Shown: positions 27,783 to 38,300 of the stretch, piece after piece | How the letters are laid out: each line of letters begins with the position of its first letter | Position numbering within the stretch: the first letter of the stretch is position 1 | DNA from: Piscicola geometra | Lineage: Eukaryota > Annelida > Clitellata > Hirudinida > Piscicolidae | Reading direction: 5' to 3' | DNA: 64,000 nucleotides | NCBI GenBank assembly: GCA_943735955.1 | Contig: OX030965.1 | Location: 7,327,306-7,391,305 of the forward strand | Made by a program: the position numbers and the translations under genes | Notes under the pieces: model-generated | The model's database searches: none | The model's input: the letters and a program-made list of their open reading frames with translations, nothing else | What the model was told of the DNA's origin: nothing

Positions 27783-30700
27783 ATGTCCTTCCAGAAGCAA
27801 GCGATGAACCTTCAAAGTGCAGGTTCGTGTTTTTAATTTCGTATTTTTATCTTTTTATGAATAAATCACAAATTAATGATTGTATCAATTTGTCAAAAAA
27901 GGTCAAGGCAATTTCGATGGCGATTGTGGAACGGCCCAAGATGGTGCTGCAGACGACTTCAACAACCTGGGCTACCTGGCTCCTCAGATGGACAACGGCC
28001 AGCAGACGTTGCTCTGGCAACAGAACCAGTACCTCGCCGACTCAGGAATCCACTCTGCCAATGACACCCAGGCGCCCTCCATCAGCAGCAAGATGGGCAT
28101 CGACGGGAGCGGAATGTCCGAGATTGTGTCGTCTGCAGCGCAGCAACAACAGCCGACCTCCATGATCTACGACTTTGATGACTTCCCTGTGGCTCCTGCG
28201 TATGGCCAGCCACAAGTCAATGGTGAGACGTACTTGAGAGATTCAGAAAATCAATTATAACAAAAATATTTATAATATATTAAGTTATAGGAACAAAGTA
28301 TTCTTCTTAGAGCTGTGCTTTAATCTACGTTAACTTTCGATTAAAGCGTTAATCAATTAACGGCCATTAAATATTTTAACGCATTAAAAAAAATATAAAC
28401 TTCAGAAAATGATTCAGCTTATGTCATTTGTTTCACACATCAAATTTTTCCCAAATTAGAGCAGAAAATGATTAATTAGAATACCCAATAGTCAAGAATT
28501 GCCACATCAATAGACCCCCAGTTTAAACTTTCAAAGTTTTTTCAAAAAGTGAAAGAGTTAAAAAAACTATAAGAAGAAAAAAAAACCTCAAAAACTATAC
28601 AGCCTTCATCAAACAAAAGACTACAAACATATGTAACTTCAGATTCTGAAGATGAAGGTACCTCAATGATTACAAAGTCAATCATTAAATGTTATAGAAA
28701 AGAATCTGAAGTAGGCTTTGAAAGTTGTTTTCTTGTTTGGTGGCAACAACACAAAGGGGCACATCCGACTTGCAAAACTGGCAAGAAATTACTTTTCATC
28801 TCCTGCAAGTACATTTCCATGTGAACGTCTATTCAGCTTGTCAGGACACATAGTTAGCAAGAAAAGAGTCTCATTAGATCCAACTAATGTTGAAAAAATA
28901 GTTTGCTCAAAAAGGATGTGTTAAAATTTCATTTTTTATTATTTATAGATTCGTTTTTATTCTTTTGTATGTGGATTACTTGTTTGCTTGAGTAACTGGC
29001 ATGATGTGTGAAATTTGCATTTTTATCATTTATGGGTTTGTTTTCTTTTTTAAAATATGGTTTACTTTTTATAAAAAAATTCAGATAAATTTTTATACAA
29101 TTTGTAAGGAAAAAAATTTATATTGTATTTTATACTAATGTCAAACATGCTAAAAACATTTCGTTAAAATACGATTAATGCGTATTTAAAAATTTTAATC
29201 AAACGATTAACGGCGATTAAAATTTTTAATCATGGAGCAGCTCTAATTTTCTTTTATTACTATCCATTTTTTAATTGTCAAAATCTGTTAAAATCTTTCT
29301 TCTAGAAATCCAGGGCATGCAATGCAACATGGCAGCCCAACAGACGTCCGGCCTCTACTACGAGCAGATGCCAAACGAGCCTCTGCCCGCGTCTGACGCC
29401 ACACCAACACCTGACTGGAGCACCAATTCGTCTCAAGTGCTCAGAGATGCTGTGGTGAACCTCATCAACTATCAGGTGGGTGGGTTGGTGAGTAGGTGAG
29501 CAAGTGGGAATAATGTCCTTGATACCATTAAATCTTATAATAAGAATAATGATAATCTAGTAAAATATGATATTAATAACATTAAAAAACCATAATCACC
29601 AATCAAAAAACGATTCAACCATCTCCACAACATCACAACCCTAACCCTCTCCCCCTTCCACACTCCCACCATCTCACCAGGACGACTCGGACCTGGCCCA
29701 GAGCGCCATTCCGGAACTGTGTCGTCTGCTGAACGACGAGGACCACGTGGTGGTCGGGCAGGCGGCCATGATGGTGCACCAACTCTCTAAGAAGGAGGCT
29801 TCCCGCCACGCGATCATCAACTCTCCGCAGATGGTCGTGTCGCTCATCCGAGGCATCAACACCACCGCCGACACCGAGACCATGAGATACATCGCTGGTG
29901 GGTTGGAGGGGGTGCATGGGGGTTTGGGGAGGGAAGGAGGGAGTCGGATGGGGTGGGTGACGGGGTGATACAGGGGGTGTTGAAGATTGGAATGGGAAAA
30001 GGGTGGAATTTTGGTGTTTAATCTCGTAAGAAATAAACTATCATATGTCATTAGAATCAATATTATGACTTCATCAATAAAAACAGTCAAACCACCAAAA
30101 CTATCACCAGCACCATCTTGTTTTTAATATTCCCTCTTGCGCTGTTAATTGGTCATTTAGCACTGTCACAACATTTGCTACAATACTTCTCAGTAATTGG
30201 TGTTGTTAGTGATTCTGTAATTATTCACCATTAGGTTCTTTCCCATGCATCTTTCAGTCTGAAATCATAATTGTAATTATCTTTATTTTCTCTATCATTA
30301 TCTTATTAATAATCTAAAACATCACCTTTATCATCATCAGCTTCATCATCTTCATCATATTCTTTATCATTATATTCATCTTCATCTTTTTCATCATTAT
30401 ATTCATCCTCTTCATCATTATATTCATCCTCTTCATCATTATATTTGTCTTCTTCATCATCATCTTCTTCTTCATCATCTTCTTCATCATCATCTTCTTC
30501 ATCATCATCTTCATCATCATCATCTTCTTCATCATCATCTTCATAATTATAGTAATCATCATCATTATCATCATCACCATCATCATCTTAATCATCATTA
30601 TATTAAAAAATAATTTGCGTCATCTACTACTCTAGTCCATTTCAATGAATCATTCTCAAGTAGATATTCATCCAACAATTAATTCTCGTTATTGATATTT

Positions 30701-31276
30701 ATTCAAAATTCTGAATTTTAACATTAAACTATGTAAACATAATATAATTAAAATAATCTCAAACTAAAAATTCAATAATGATGATGATTATGATAGTGAT
30801 AGTGATATTGATGATGATGATGATGATGATGATTATCATCAACATTATTAATCTCCAGGCACGATGCACAACCTGTCGCATCACAGACAAGGTCTCCTGG
30901 CCATCTTCAAGTCGTCTGGGATTCCCGCTCTGGTCAAGCTGTTGAGGTTCCTATGCACTATCATCATCATCATCATCATTATAAGTATCATCATCATCAT
31001 CATAACTATCATCATCATCACCATGCCAACAACAGCTCAAACGTGGAGGCAGTTCTGTTCTACGCCATCACCACCCTCCACAACCTCCTTCTGCACCAAG
31101 AAGGTTCCAAGTCGGCCGTAAGGTGAATGGGTGGTCAAGTGGGTAACGTCTTGCCCCCAACCCTATGGTCATGGGTTCAAATGCAAGCCATGTTCTAGTA
31201 GTGGCTGTGTGAATAAAATGTTTAAAAGGTCTTGAAGCGCTTTCGTGTTATACGCCACTATTATTATTCTTAATAA

Positions 31277-31310
<34 letters not shown>

Positions 31311-34300
31311 GTATTAGTAGTAGTAGTATCATCGTCATCGTCATCATTATCAAGGTCGGCGTCTGGCCTCCAGAAGATGATAGCACTGCTTCAGAGCACC
31401 AACATCAAGTTCCTCGCCATCACCACCGACTGCCTGCAGCTGCTCGCGTATGGTCATCAGGAGAGCAAGGTTGGTGCTGGTGCTGATGATGATGATGATT
31501 GTAATGGTGATGATGAGGGCTGTGTTGAGTTTTGGATGGTGACAATGGTGGTGTTGACTGTTTCTGAATGTGTTTATTTCTCTAAAAAATCCATTCACTC
31601 ACCCCTCTCCCAACCCATTCCATCCCACCCAAACCCCCGCTCAACCTTAACCTCCACTCCAATCCATCCCACCCCCCACTCCACTCCATCCCACCCCCAC
31701 AATCCCAACCAGCTGATCATCCTCTCGAGCAACGGGCCGATGGAGCTGATCCGAATCATGCGGACCTACAGCTACGAGAAGCTCTTGTGGACCACGTCGA
31801 GGGTGCTCAAGGTGCTGTCCGTCTGCCCCCAGAACAAGCCCGCCATCATCGCTGCTGGTCGGTTGTTTGGGGGGGAGGGTGGATGGGTTGGTGTGGTGTG
31901 GGATAGGGGCTGGTTGGTTGTTTGGGAAGGGGGTTGGTGTGGGATTTTTCGTTGTGGGATGGGGGCTGGTCGGTTGTTTGGGGGGGGGGGGGGTGGGTGG
32001 CTTGGTGTGGTGTGGTGTGGTGTGGGATAGGGGCTGGTTGGTTGTTTGGGGAGGGGGTGGCTTTGTGTGGGATTTTTCGTTGTGGGATGGGGGCTGGTCG
32101 GTTGTTTGGGGAGGGGGTGGCTTGGTGTGGTGCGGGATAGGGGCTGCTGGGTTGTTTGGGGAGGGGGTGGGTTGGTGTGGTGTGGTGTGGGATAGGGGCG
32201 GGTCGGTTGTTTGGGGAGGGGGTGGGTTGGTGTGGTGTGGTGTGGGATAGGCGCTGTTGGGCTGTTTGGGGAGGGGGTGGTCTATGTGAGGAAATGATGA
32301 TGATCGTATAGGGTTCTTTGTAAGAGGGATTCAGGCTTTATTCATCACCAACATCCACCACCCACCATCCACTTCTCCACCACCACCCACCATCCACTTC
32401 TCCACCACCCACCATCCACTTCTCCTCCACCATCGACCACCATGCACCGCCTCGCACAGGGGGCATGTCGGTGCTGGCGATGCACTTGTGCAACTCCTCA
32501 CAGAGGATGGTGCAGAACTGTCTCTGGACCCTCCGCAACCTCTCCGACACCGCCACCCAAGCCGTGCGTGTCCGCTTCTATAATCTTATAATAATTGTTA
32601 TTATTATTGTTTATTAATTAGTTTTAATATTGCTGCTTCATCTACTGCTACTTCTGCTACTATAACTACTTTAAAAATTTAACTTCTATTTCCATAGCCA
32701 TTTATTATTCTTTTATCTCCCACTCCATCATCCCTAGCATCATCATCACCATCACCACTATCATCATCACCACCACAGAAGAACCTGGAACCCCTGTTGA
32801 AGGTCTTGGTGCAGATGTTGTCGGCAAACGACGCGAACATCGTCACGTGTGTCGCTGGCATCCTCTCGAACCTGACGTGTAATAACCAGATCAATAAGGT
32901 TGGGATGGGATGGGTGGATGTGTGGTATGGGTGGGTGGTTAGGATGGGTGGGTTTGTGGATAGGGTGGTATGAATGGTTGTGTGGGGGAATGAGTCGATG
33001 GGTGTGTGGATCGAAGGTACATGGGAAGTTCAACATTATCGCTTCATCACCATTTCACATCTTTTCACACCACCATCATCACCACCACCAATACCACCAC
33101 CACCACCATCGTCACCACCACCACTACCACCACCACCATCATCACCACCACCACTACCACCATCATCACCACCAACACCACCACGACTACCACCACTCAG
33201 ATGGTGGTGTGCAGGGAGGGCGGCATAGAGACGCTGATTCAGACACTGGTGCAGGCTGGTGACCGCGAAGATATCACTGAGCCCACTGTCAGTGTTGGGG
33301 AGGGGGTTTGGGTAGCTGGGTGGTGAAGGGGTGTTGGTGTATGAGGTATCATTTAAATCGATTAATACCATCATCAGTATTGCCATTGTCATCCTTGTTA
33401 TCGCAATCAAATCAAATTCGTCAAAATCATTATTCTATTTTTATCATAATCATCATCGTCATCATCATCATTATCACAACCACCACCACCACAGATATGC
33501 GCACTGCGTCATCTGACGAGTCGGCACCCAGAGGCTGAACTGGCTCAGAACGCAGTGCTGCAGTTCAACGGGCTGCCCCTCCTCATCAAGCTGCTCCAGC
33601 CGCCCAGCAGATGGCCCCTCATCAAGGCCGTCATGGGCCTCATCCGCAACTTGGCCCTCTCCCCCGCCAACCAATCCGCCCTCCGCGAACAGGGCGCCAT
33701 CCATAAAATTTCGCAGATTCTCCTCAGGGCTAAGGGAGACATTCAGAGGGTGTGTTTTTTTTGTTTTATTTAATTTTCTTTTAACGAATTATTATCGATT
33801 AATTTCCTGTTTTATTTAATTAAGTTTAAAATGAATGTCTTGATTAATTTAATTAGGTCTAAAATGCATTTATTGATTAATTAAGTGTTTTATATAAATG
33901 AAATAATTTCCTACCACTCGCACCCACAGATGACGGCAGACGGCAACACGCGCATGGTGTACGTGGACGGCGTGAAGATGGAGGAGGTGCTGGAAGGCGC
34001 CATCGGCACGCTGCAGATCATGTCGCGTAACGCCAACAACAGGGCCGTCATCAGGAGTCTCGACTACGTTGCGCCCATCCTCGACGCCCACCAACAACAA
34101 CAACAGCAACAACAACACTCCCACCACCACATGCAACATCATCAGCAATCGCCGATGCATCAACAACAACAACAACAACAAGTGCAGCCGCACACTCCCC
34201 TACAACAACAGCAGCAGCAACAACAACTACACCACAACATCTTCCAACAACAACAACAACAACAACAACAATTGGGACATTCGCAACAACACATGGCGTC

Positions 34301-34505
34301 TCAAATGCGGGATGACTTCAGGCCATCTCCTCTTTCCGGCGCCGTTGGCAACGGCTTGTTGAACAGTTTCCATGGCAACATGCCTGGTGACGTTGCCATG
34401 GTGAGCAACAACAACAACAACAGGATGCCTAGCAACGGAAACAGCAGTGGTGTGGGTAGTTCTATTGGCAGTAGTGTTAATCCGCACCATCCCATGTTTT
34501 CGTGA
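27783..34505 (+). CDS. CTNNB1: Beta-catenin (Armadillo) with truncated Arm array and Gln-rich C-terminus
   Basis: Wnt effector and cadherin-catenin adhesion protein. Thirteen exons: 27783-27822, 27902-28222, 29306-29475, 29681-29897, 30859-30946, 31036-31122, 31355-31469, 31713-31857, 32460-32563, 32779-32898, 33201-33287, 33495-33749, 33930-34505; 774 residues, all phases consistent. The degron DSGIHS (about residue 60) keeps the S33/S37/T41/S45 spacing. The alpha-catenin site and Y142 equivalent are in [10 protein letters not shown]. Arm repeats 1-10 run from about residue 178 with [10 protein letters not shown] and CNNQINK, so both groove lysines (human K312, K435) are kept. After ALHILARD-equivalent sequence ([11 protein letters not shown]) it enters Arm 11, breaks off at about residue 636 and becomes a Gln/His/Asn-rich tail. 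Arm 11-12, helix C and the C-terminal PDZ motif are absent. Confidence 0.97.
28308..29245 (+). mobile_element. Decayed hAT-superfamily DNA transposon in beta-catenin intron 2
   Basis: Terminal inverted repeats begin TAGAGCTG at 28308 and end CAGCTCTA at 29245. Both subterminal regions are crowded with GATTAACG/GTTAATC-like motifs, as is usual for hAT transposase binding. Flanking 8-mers (TTCTTCTT and ATTTTCTT) match at 6 of 8 positions, consistent with an old 8-bp target duplication. The interior holds a hAT dimerisation-domain remnant. At about 940 bp it is far too short to encode a full transposase. Confidence 0.8.
28718..28924 (+). pseudogene. hAT transposase C-terminal dimerisation domain remnant
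   Basis: The frame encodes [20 protein letters not shown], followed by [14 protein letters not shown] and then [12 protein letters not shown], the signature of the hAT C-terminal dimerisation region. The preceding LVWWQQHK, which normally sits just before it, lies in another frame at about 28730-28755, so there is a frameshift. The rest of the transposase is missing. Non-functional by inspection. Confidence 0.85.
31124..31255 (+). mobile_element. tRNA-derived SINE filling beta-catenin intron 6
   Basis: Box A-like TGGTCAAGTGG (31132-31142), box B-like GGGTTCAAATGC (about 31172), then a tail GGTCTTGAAGC...GTTATACGCCACTAT shared with the copies near 25000 and 59050, and finally an ATT-rich 3' end. 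The head begins about 2 bp after the exon 6 donor, so the donor context is essentially supplied by the element. Confidence 0.65.
31851..32290. repeat. G-rich minisatellite at the exon 8/intron 8 junction
   Basis: Seven or so units of about 55-65 bp. Each starts with GGCTGGTCGGTTGTTTGGGG or a variant and contains GGTGTGGTGTGG and GGGATAGGG. The first copy overlaps the real junction (GCTG|GTCGGTTG), so later units repeat a donor-like sequence. Runs of up to 13 G have quadruplex potential. Confidence 0.85.
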
Positions 34506-35371
34506 ATTTGATTTTAAATTCATTACTTGTTATTAATTTTTATTATATTTATTTTATTCTCATTATCGATATATAAAGCTTTTTCTTTGAGGATAAACTA
34601 ATATTTTCTATTAAAAAGACATTTATATATATCCTATTTATCATTTGGATGATATTATGGATAAGACGATGGTTTCGAGTCATGTTTTACTGTCATTTAT
34701 TCTCGTTATTAACTTTAAAGTCTTTTGAAGATTTACCTTTTCAATTTAAAGTTGGTCTGTTACAGCGTCGTTACAGATCAGCTTTCGATCTGTTTTCTCG
34801 TTTAAATCTTTTTAATAACTAAAAGTTCTACGCTATTTTATTTATCGTTTTATTTGCTTATTTTTTCTTTGCATCGTATAAATGAGATAATTTTAATGCT
34901 TCTCTTGACCATGTACCTCTCGATAAGTTACATTTTTGATTTTATTAAATTATGCGTTAGATAAATGACACGTTTTAATTCATTACATGATTTTATATCT
35001 ACCTTCTTTGAATATATTTATGTCTATAATCTGAAAAATATTTTGATATTAACAAAATCATCGAAGCTTCTTTGTGCAACGTTATTCAATCTTATGAACG
35101 CTGGATTTACATGTAATATTTCAGATGGTTTTACAATATTTACAAGGACTCTTTATAAAATTGAAGTTTTTGACGCGTGTCATGTGTCGATGTTACTGTC
35201 TTTAAAGTACGGACCTTTTCAAATAAACGCTTATTAATTAAGTTACTACCTTAATTAAAATATCCCAATTGTATTACATTATAAATTAATCAAAATCAAT
35301 TTCCAACTTGGATTCCCATATAAGTGAGTGGTGGTGGTTTTATGAAATATACAAACTTGAAGGCTAGAAGG
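34506..35371. other. Tail-to-tail gap between beta-catenin and the anoctamin-like gene
   Basis: AT-rich. No open frame on the plus strand resembles Arm 11-12 or the beta-catenin C-terminus, which matters for judging the truncation. A 90-codon frame at 34965-35237 has no recognisable content. Confidence 0.65.
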
Positions 35372-38300
35372 CTAGTTGATCTTCTTTCTCTTTTCGATCA
35401 TGATCCTCATCCAGTTGGCTGCCACCTTCTGCTTCCTCCTCAGCTCCTCCCCAGGCTCGCTGATGAAGACAGGGATGAGGAAGAAGAGGCAGAAGAAGCC
35501 GAAAATGATGACACTACAGGAGAGCAGACGTTGGCAGTAGTTGAAGCGACCAGACGAGTGAGTGGCGAACGTCAGTAGAGCGGCGTTCGAGAAGCAAGCG
35601 ATGACGACGATGACAGTCGCTAGTTGCATTATAACCTCGTATGAGCTGTTGATGAAGAAGAAAGGACGGTGACACGCATTCACGAGGAACTTGGTGCATT
35701 GTTTGTGGTGCGAGTAGCAGTACAGGAGGGTGACCAGTGGAGTGAAGGGAGAGGACACGCCGAAGAGAGCAACCAATCCGAATATGATCACGTGATCGAG
35801 CATCTTGTTCGCCAGGTAGGTGGGACCAATCTTCGGCTTGAACATTTCCACCCGCAGAACTTCCCTCATTTCGGCTTTCAAGGCAGTTTTCCTCATTGAA
35901 TTGTCGATGGAAGGAGCTCGTCTCCGCTGAGGGGGAGCGGAGGAGACCGACTTTTGAACTGAACTCGCCGTTGAGTTCACAGGTGGTCGTTTGGCAGCTG
36001 CTGTGGATACCGAAGAGGAAGTTGGATTCGGTGCTGACTTGGCGGAAGTTGAGATGGAGCTTGTGGCTGCTTTTGGTGCCGCTGGGGAGGGTTTGGCTGC
36101 TGCTGATGGTTTAGCAGCAACCGATGGTGGTTTAGCAGCAACAGTTGATGGTTTAGCAGCAACCGATGGTGGTTTAGCAGCAACCGATGGTGGTTTAGCA
36201 GCAACCGATGGTGGTTTCGAAGCAACAGACGGTGGTTTAGAAGTTACAGATGCTGGTTTAGGGGCGGGTTTGGCTGCTGGCTTGTTTGATGAGGCAGAAG
36301 AATTGTTTATGTTTCCTGGGATGCCGGAGTAGTTAAGAGTTTGATTGTTATCACTTTCGTGCGGTGTTTCATCCTGAGTTTCCCAATCACTGTCAGCATC
36401 CGATAAGTGATTGGAATTATCGATAAAGTTTTTATCATCTTCAATATTGGAAGTCTCAATCCTGTCACCCCCGCCAACTGCGTCTTCTTCCACATTACTT
36501 TTGTTAGCGTTTGCAGGTGGTCTTGGTGCAGGAGCTTTTGCAGCTGGAGCGATTGGTCTGGGAGCAGCAGAGCCTTGGGAAGTCACGCTTTTTGTACCAG
36601 GAGATGCAGAAGCAGCTGATGGAGCTCTGGGAGAGGCTGATGGTGAAGCTTTAGAGGCTTGTGATGGTGGTTTGGAGGCTTGTGATGGTGGTTTGGAAGC
36701 TTGTGATGAGGGTTTGGAAGCTTGTGATGGGGGTTTGGAGGCTTGTGATGGGGGTTTAGAGATAAGTGATGCTGCTGATGGTGGTCGAGCTGATGGTGGT
36801 CGTGATGCTACTGATGATGGTGGTCGTGATGATGATGATGGTGGTCGTGATGCTACTGATGGTGGTCGGGATGATGATGATGGTGGTCGTGATGATGATG
36901 ATGATGCTTTTAGTGGAACAGATGGTGCTTTTGGTGGTGGAACGTTTTTAGAGACGTCTTTCGAGACTGATGTGGTTGATGCCATGCTGCCAGAACTGAG
37001 CGAGGTATCGTTGAGTTCTTTCTTTCTTGCCTCTCTAGTCTCCTTCTCTAGCTTGTTTTCTTTAGTTTTATTTTCAATCAAATTTACAGGATCATTCTTC
37101 TCAATGATGTACCAGTGGAGTAGGTATTCAGCCAGCATTTTTGTGAGAATGAGACACGTAACCATGGTCCCCAGGTAGGGAAAGCAGGAGTTGTCGTGGC
37201 TGGTAGATGGGTAGACAACAGCGCAAGTGTCGACCAAAATGGACGAGTAAAATATTTTATTGAATAAATTTGAAACACCTTTTCTGCAAAAAGCGGTATA
37301 GAAAAGAACTGTATACCAATTAAGGAATTTGAAAGTGGCCATTTTGATGGCTAAAGACCTGTAATACGTTCTGTTAGAAGTATGCTTTTCTAGATTAGCA
37401 AAACGTCGAGAGATGAAGTTGTAGAAATAATCCAGCAGAACGACGACAATCGAAGTGAGAATGCAGATGAAGAGGGTGGAAAAGGCTTGGCAGTATCCGG
37501 ATGGAGAACACCATCTGATCAGATGCATCCTCAGAAACATGAGAGAAAGTGGGACGTGGATGAGGAGGTTGACGACAAGTAATAGCGTGCATATGTAAAC
37601 CCAAATTACGTATATGCTGGGACGCGTTTTGTTGTAGTTTATATGGGGAAAATCTTCGTGCAGAATGTTGTGGTTTCCCCATTTGATGAGCGAGTAACTG
37701 AACTTGTTGACGCATACCGTCTTCAGCACAATCACCCACGCCACAAGAGAAAGACTGTACGCGAAGGAAAAGACATTATCCATCCCAAATGCGATCACGT
37801 CCAACCAGAAGGGATGGACAACTCCCTGGTCTACTCGTCTGTCATACAAACCAAACACCATCACCAACAGCCCCACCAGCACCAGCGGACGGATGCTAAT
37901 CATGCAGATGTTGAACAGTAGCGTGTAGATGGCCATGCCTTCCCCTAACCTCACGATCTGATCCATCGTCTTCTCTTTCAGAGGCTCGGTGAAGGCGAGT
38001 TCCAGTTGAGTTTTTTCAGGTTCGAAAAGCTTTTTGATTTTTTTCTTTGTGCTGAAGGGGTGGTTCTCGTTAAAGTTGTGGTCGTTGAAGTTATAAAGAC
38101 TCTGTTTTTCGTCGTGTTCCTGGGTTTGAATCGCATTGAAAGTGATGTGATGAGCGAGTTGTGTCGACGAATCGGATTCAACGACGCCAGCACTGTTATT
38201 TTCGTCTTGTAACATGTTGCTGTTGTTGGACTTACTGGCAGGCTTAGGAACCGGTTTAGCAGCTGATGCCGTAGCAGCTGGTTTTGGGGCTGTTTTGGCA

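Noticed and set aside
31245..32030. 261-codon plus-strand frame
   Set aside because: Runs through beta-catenin exons 7-8 and their introns in part in the wrong frame; splice sites define the real exons.
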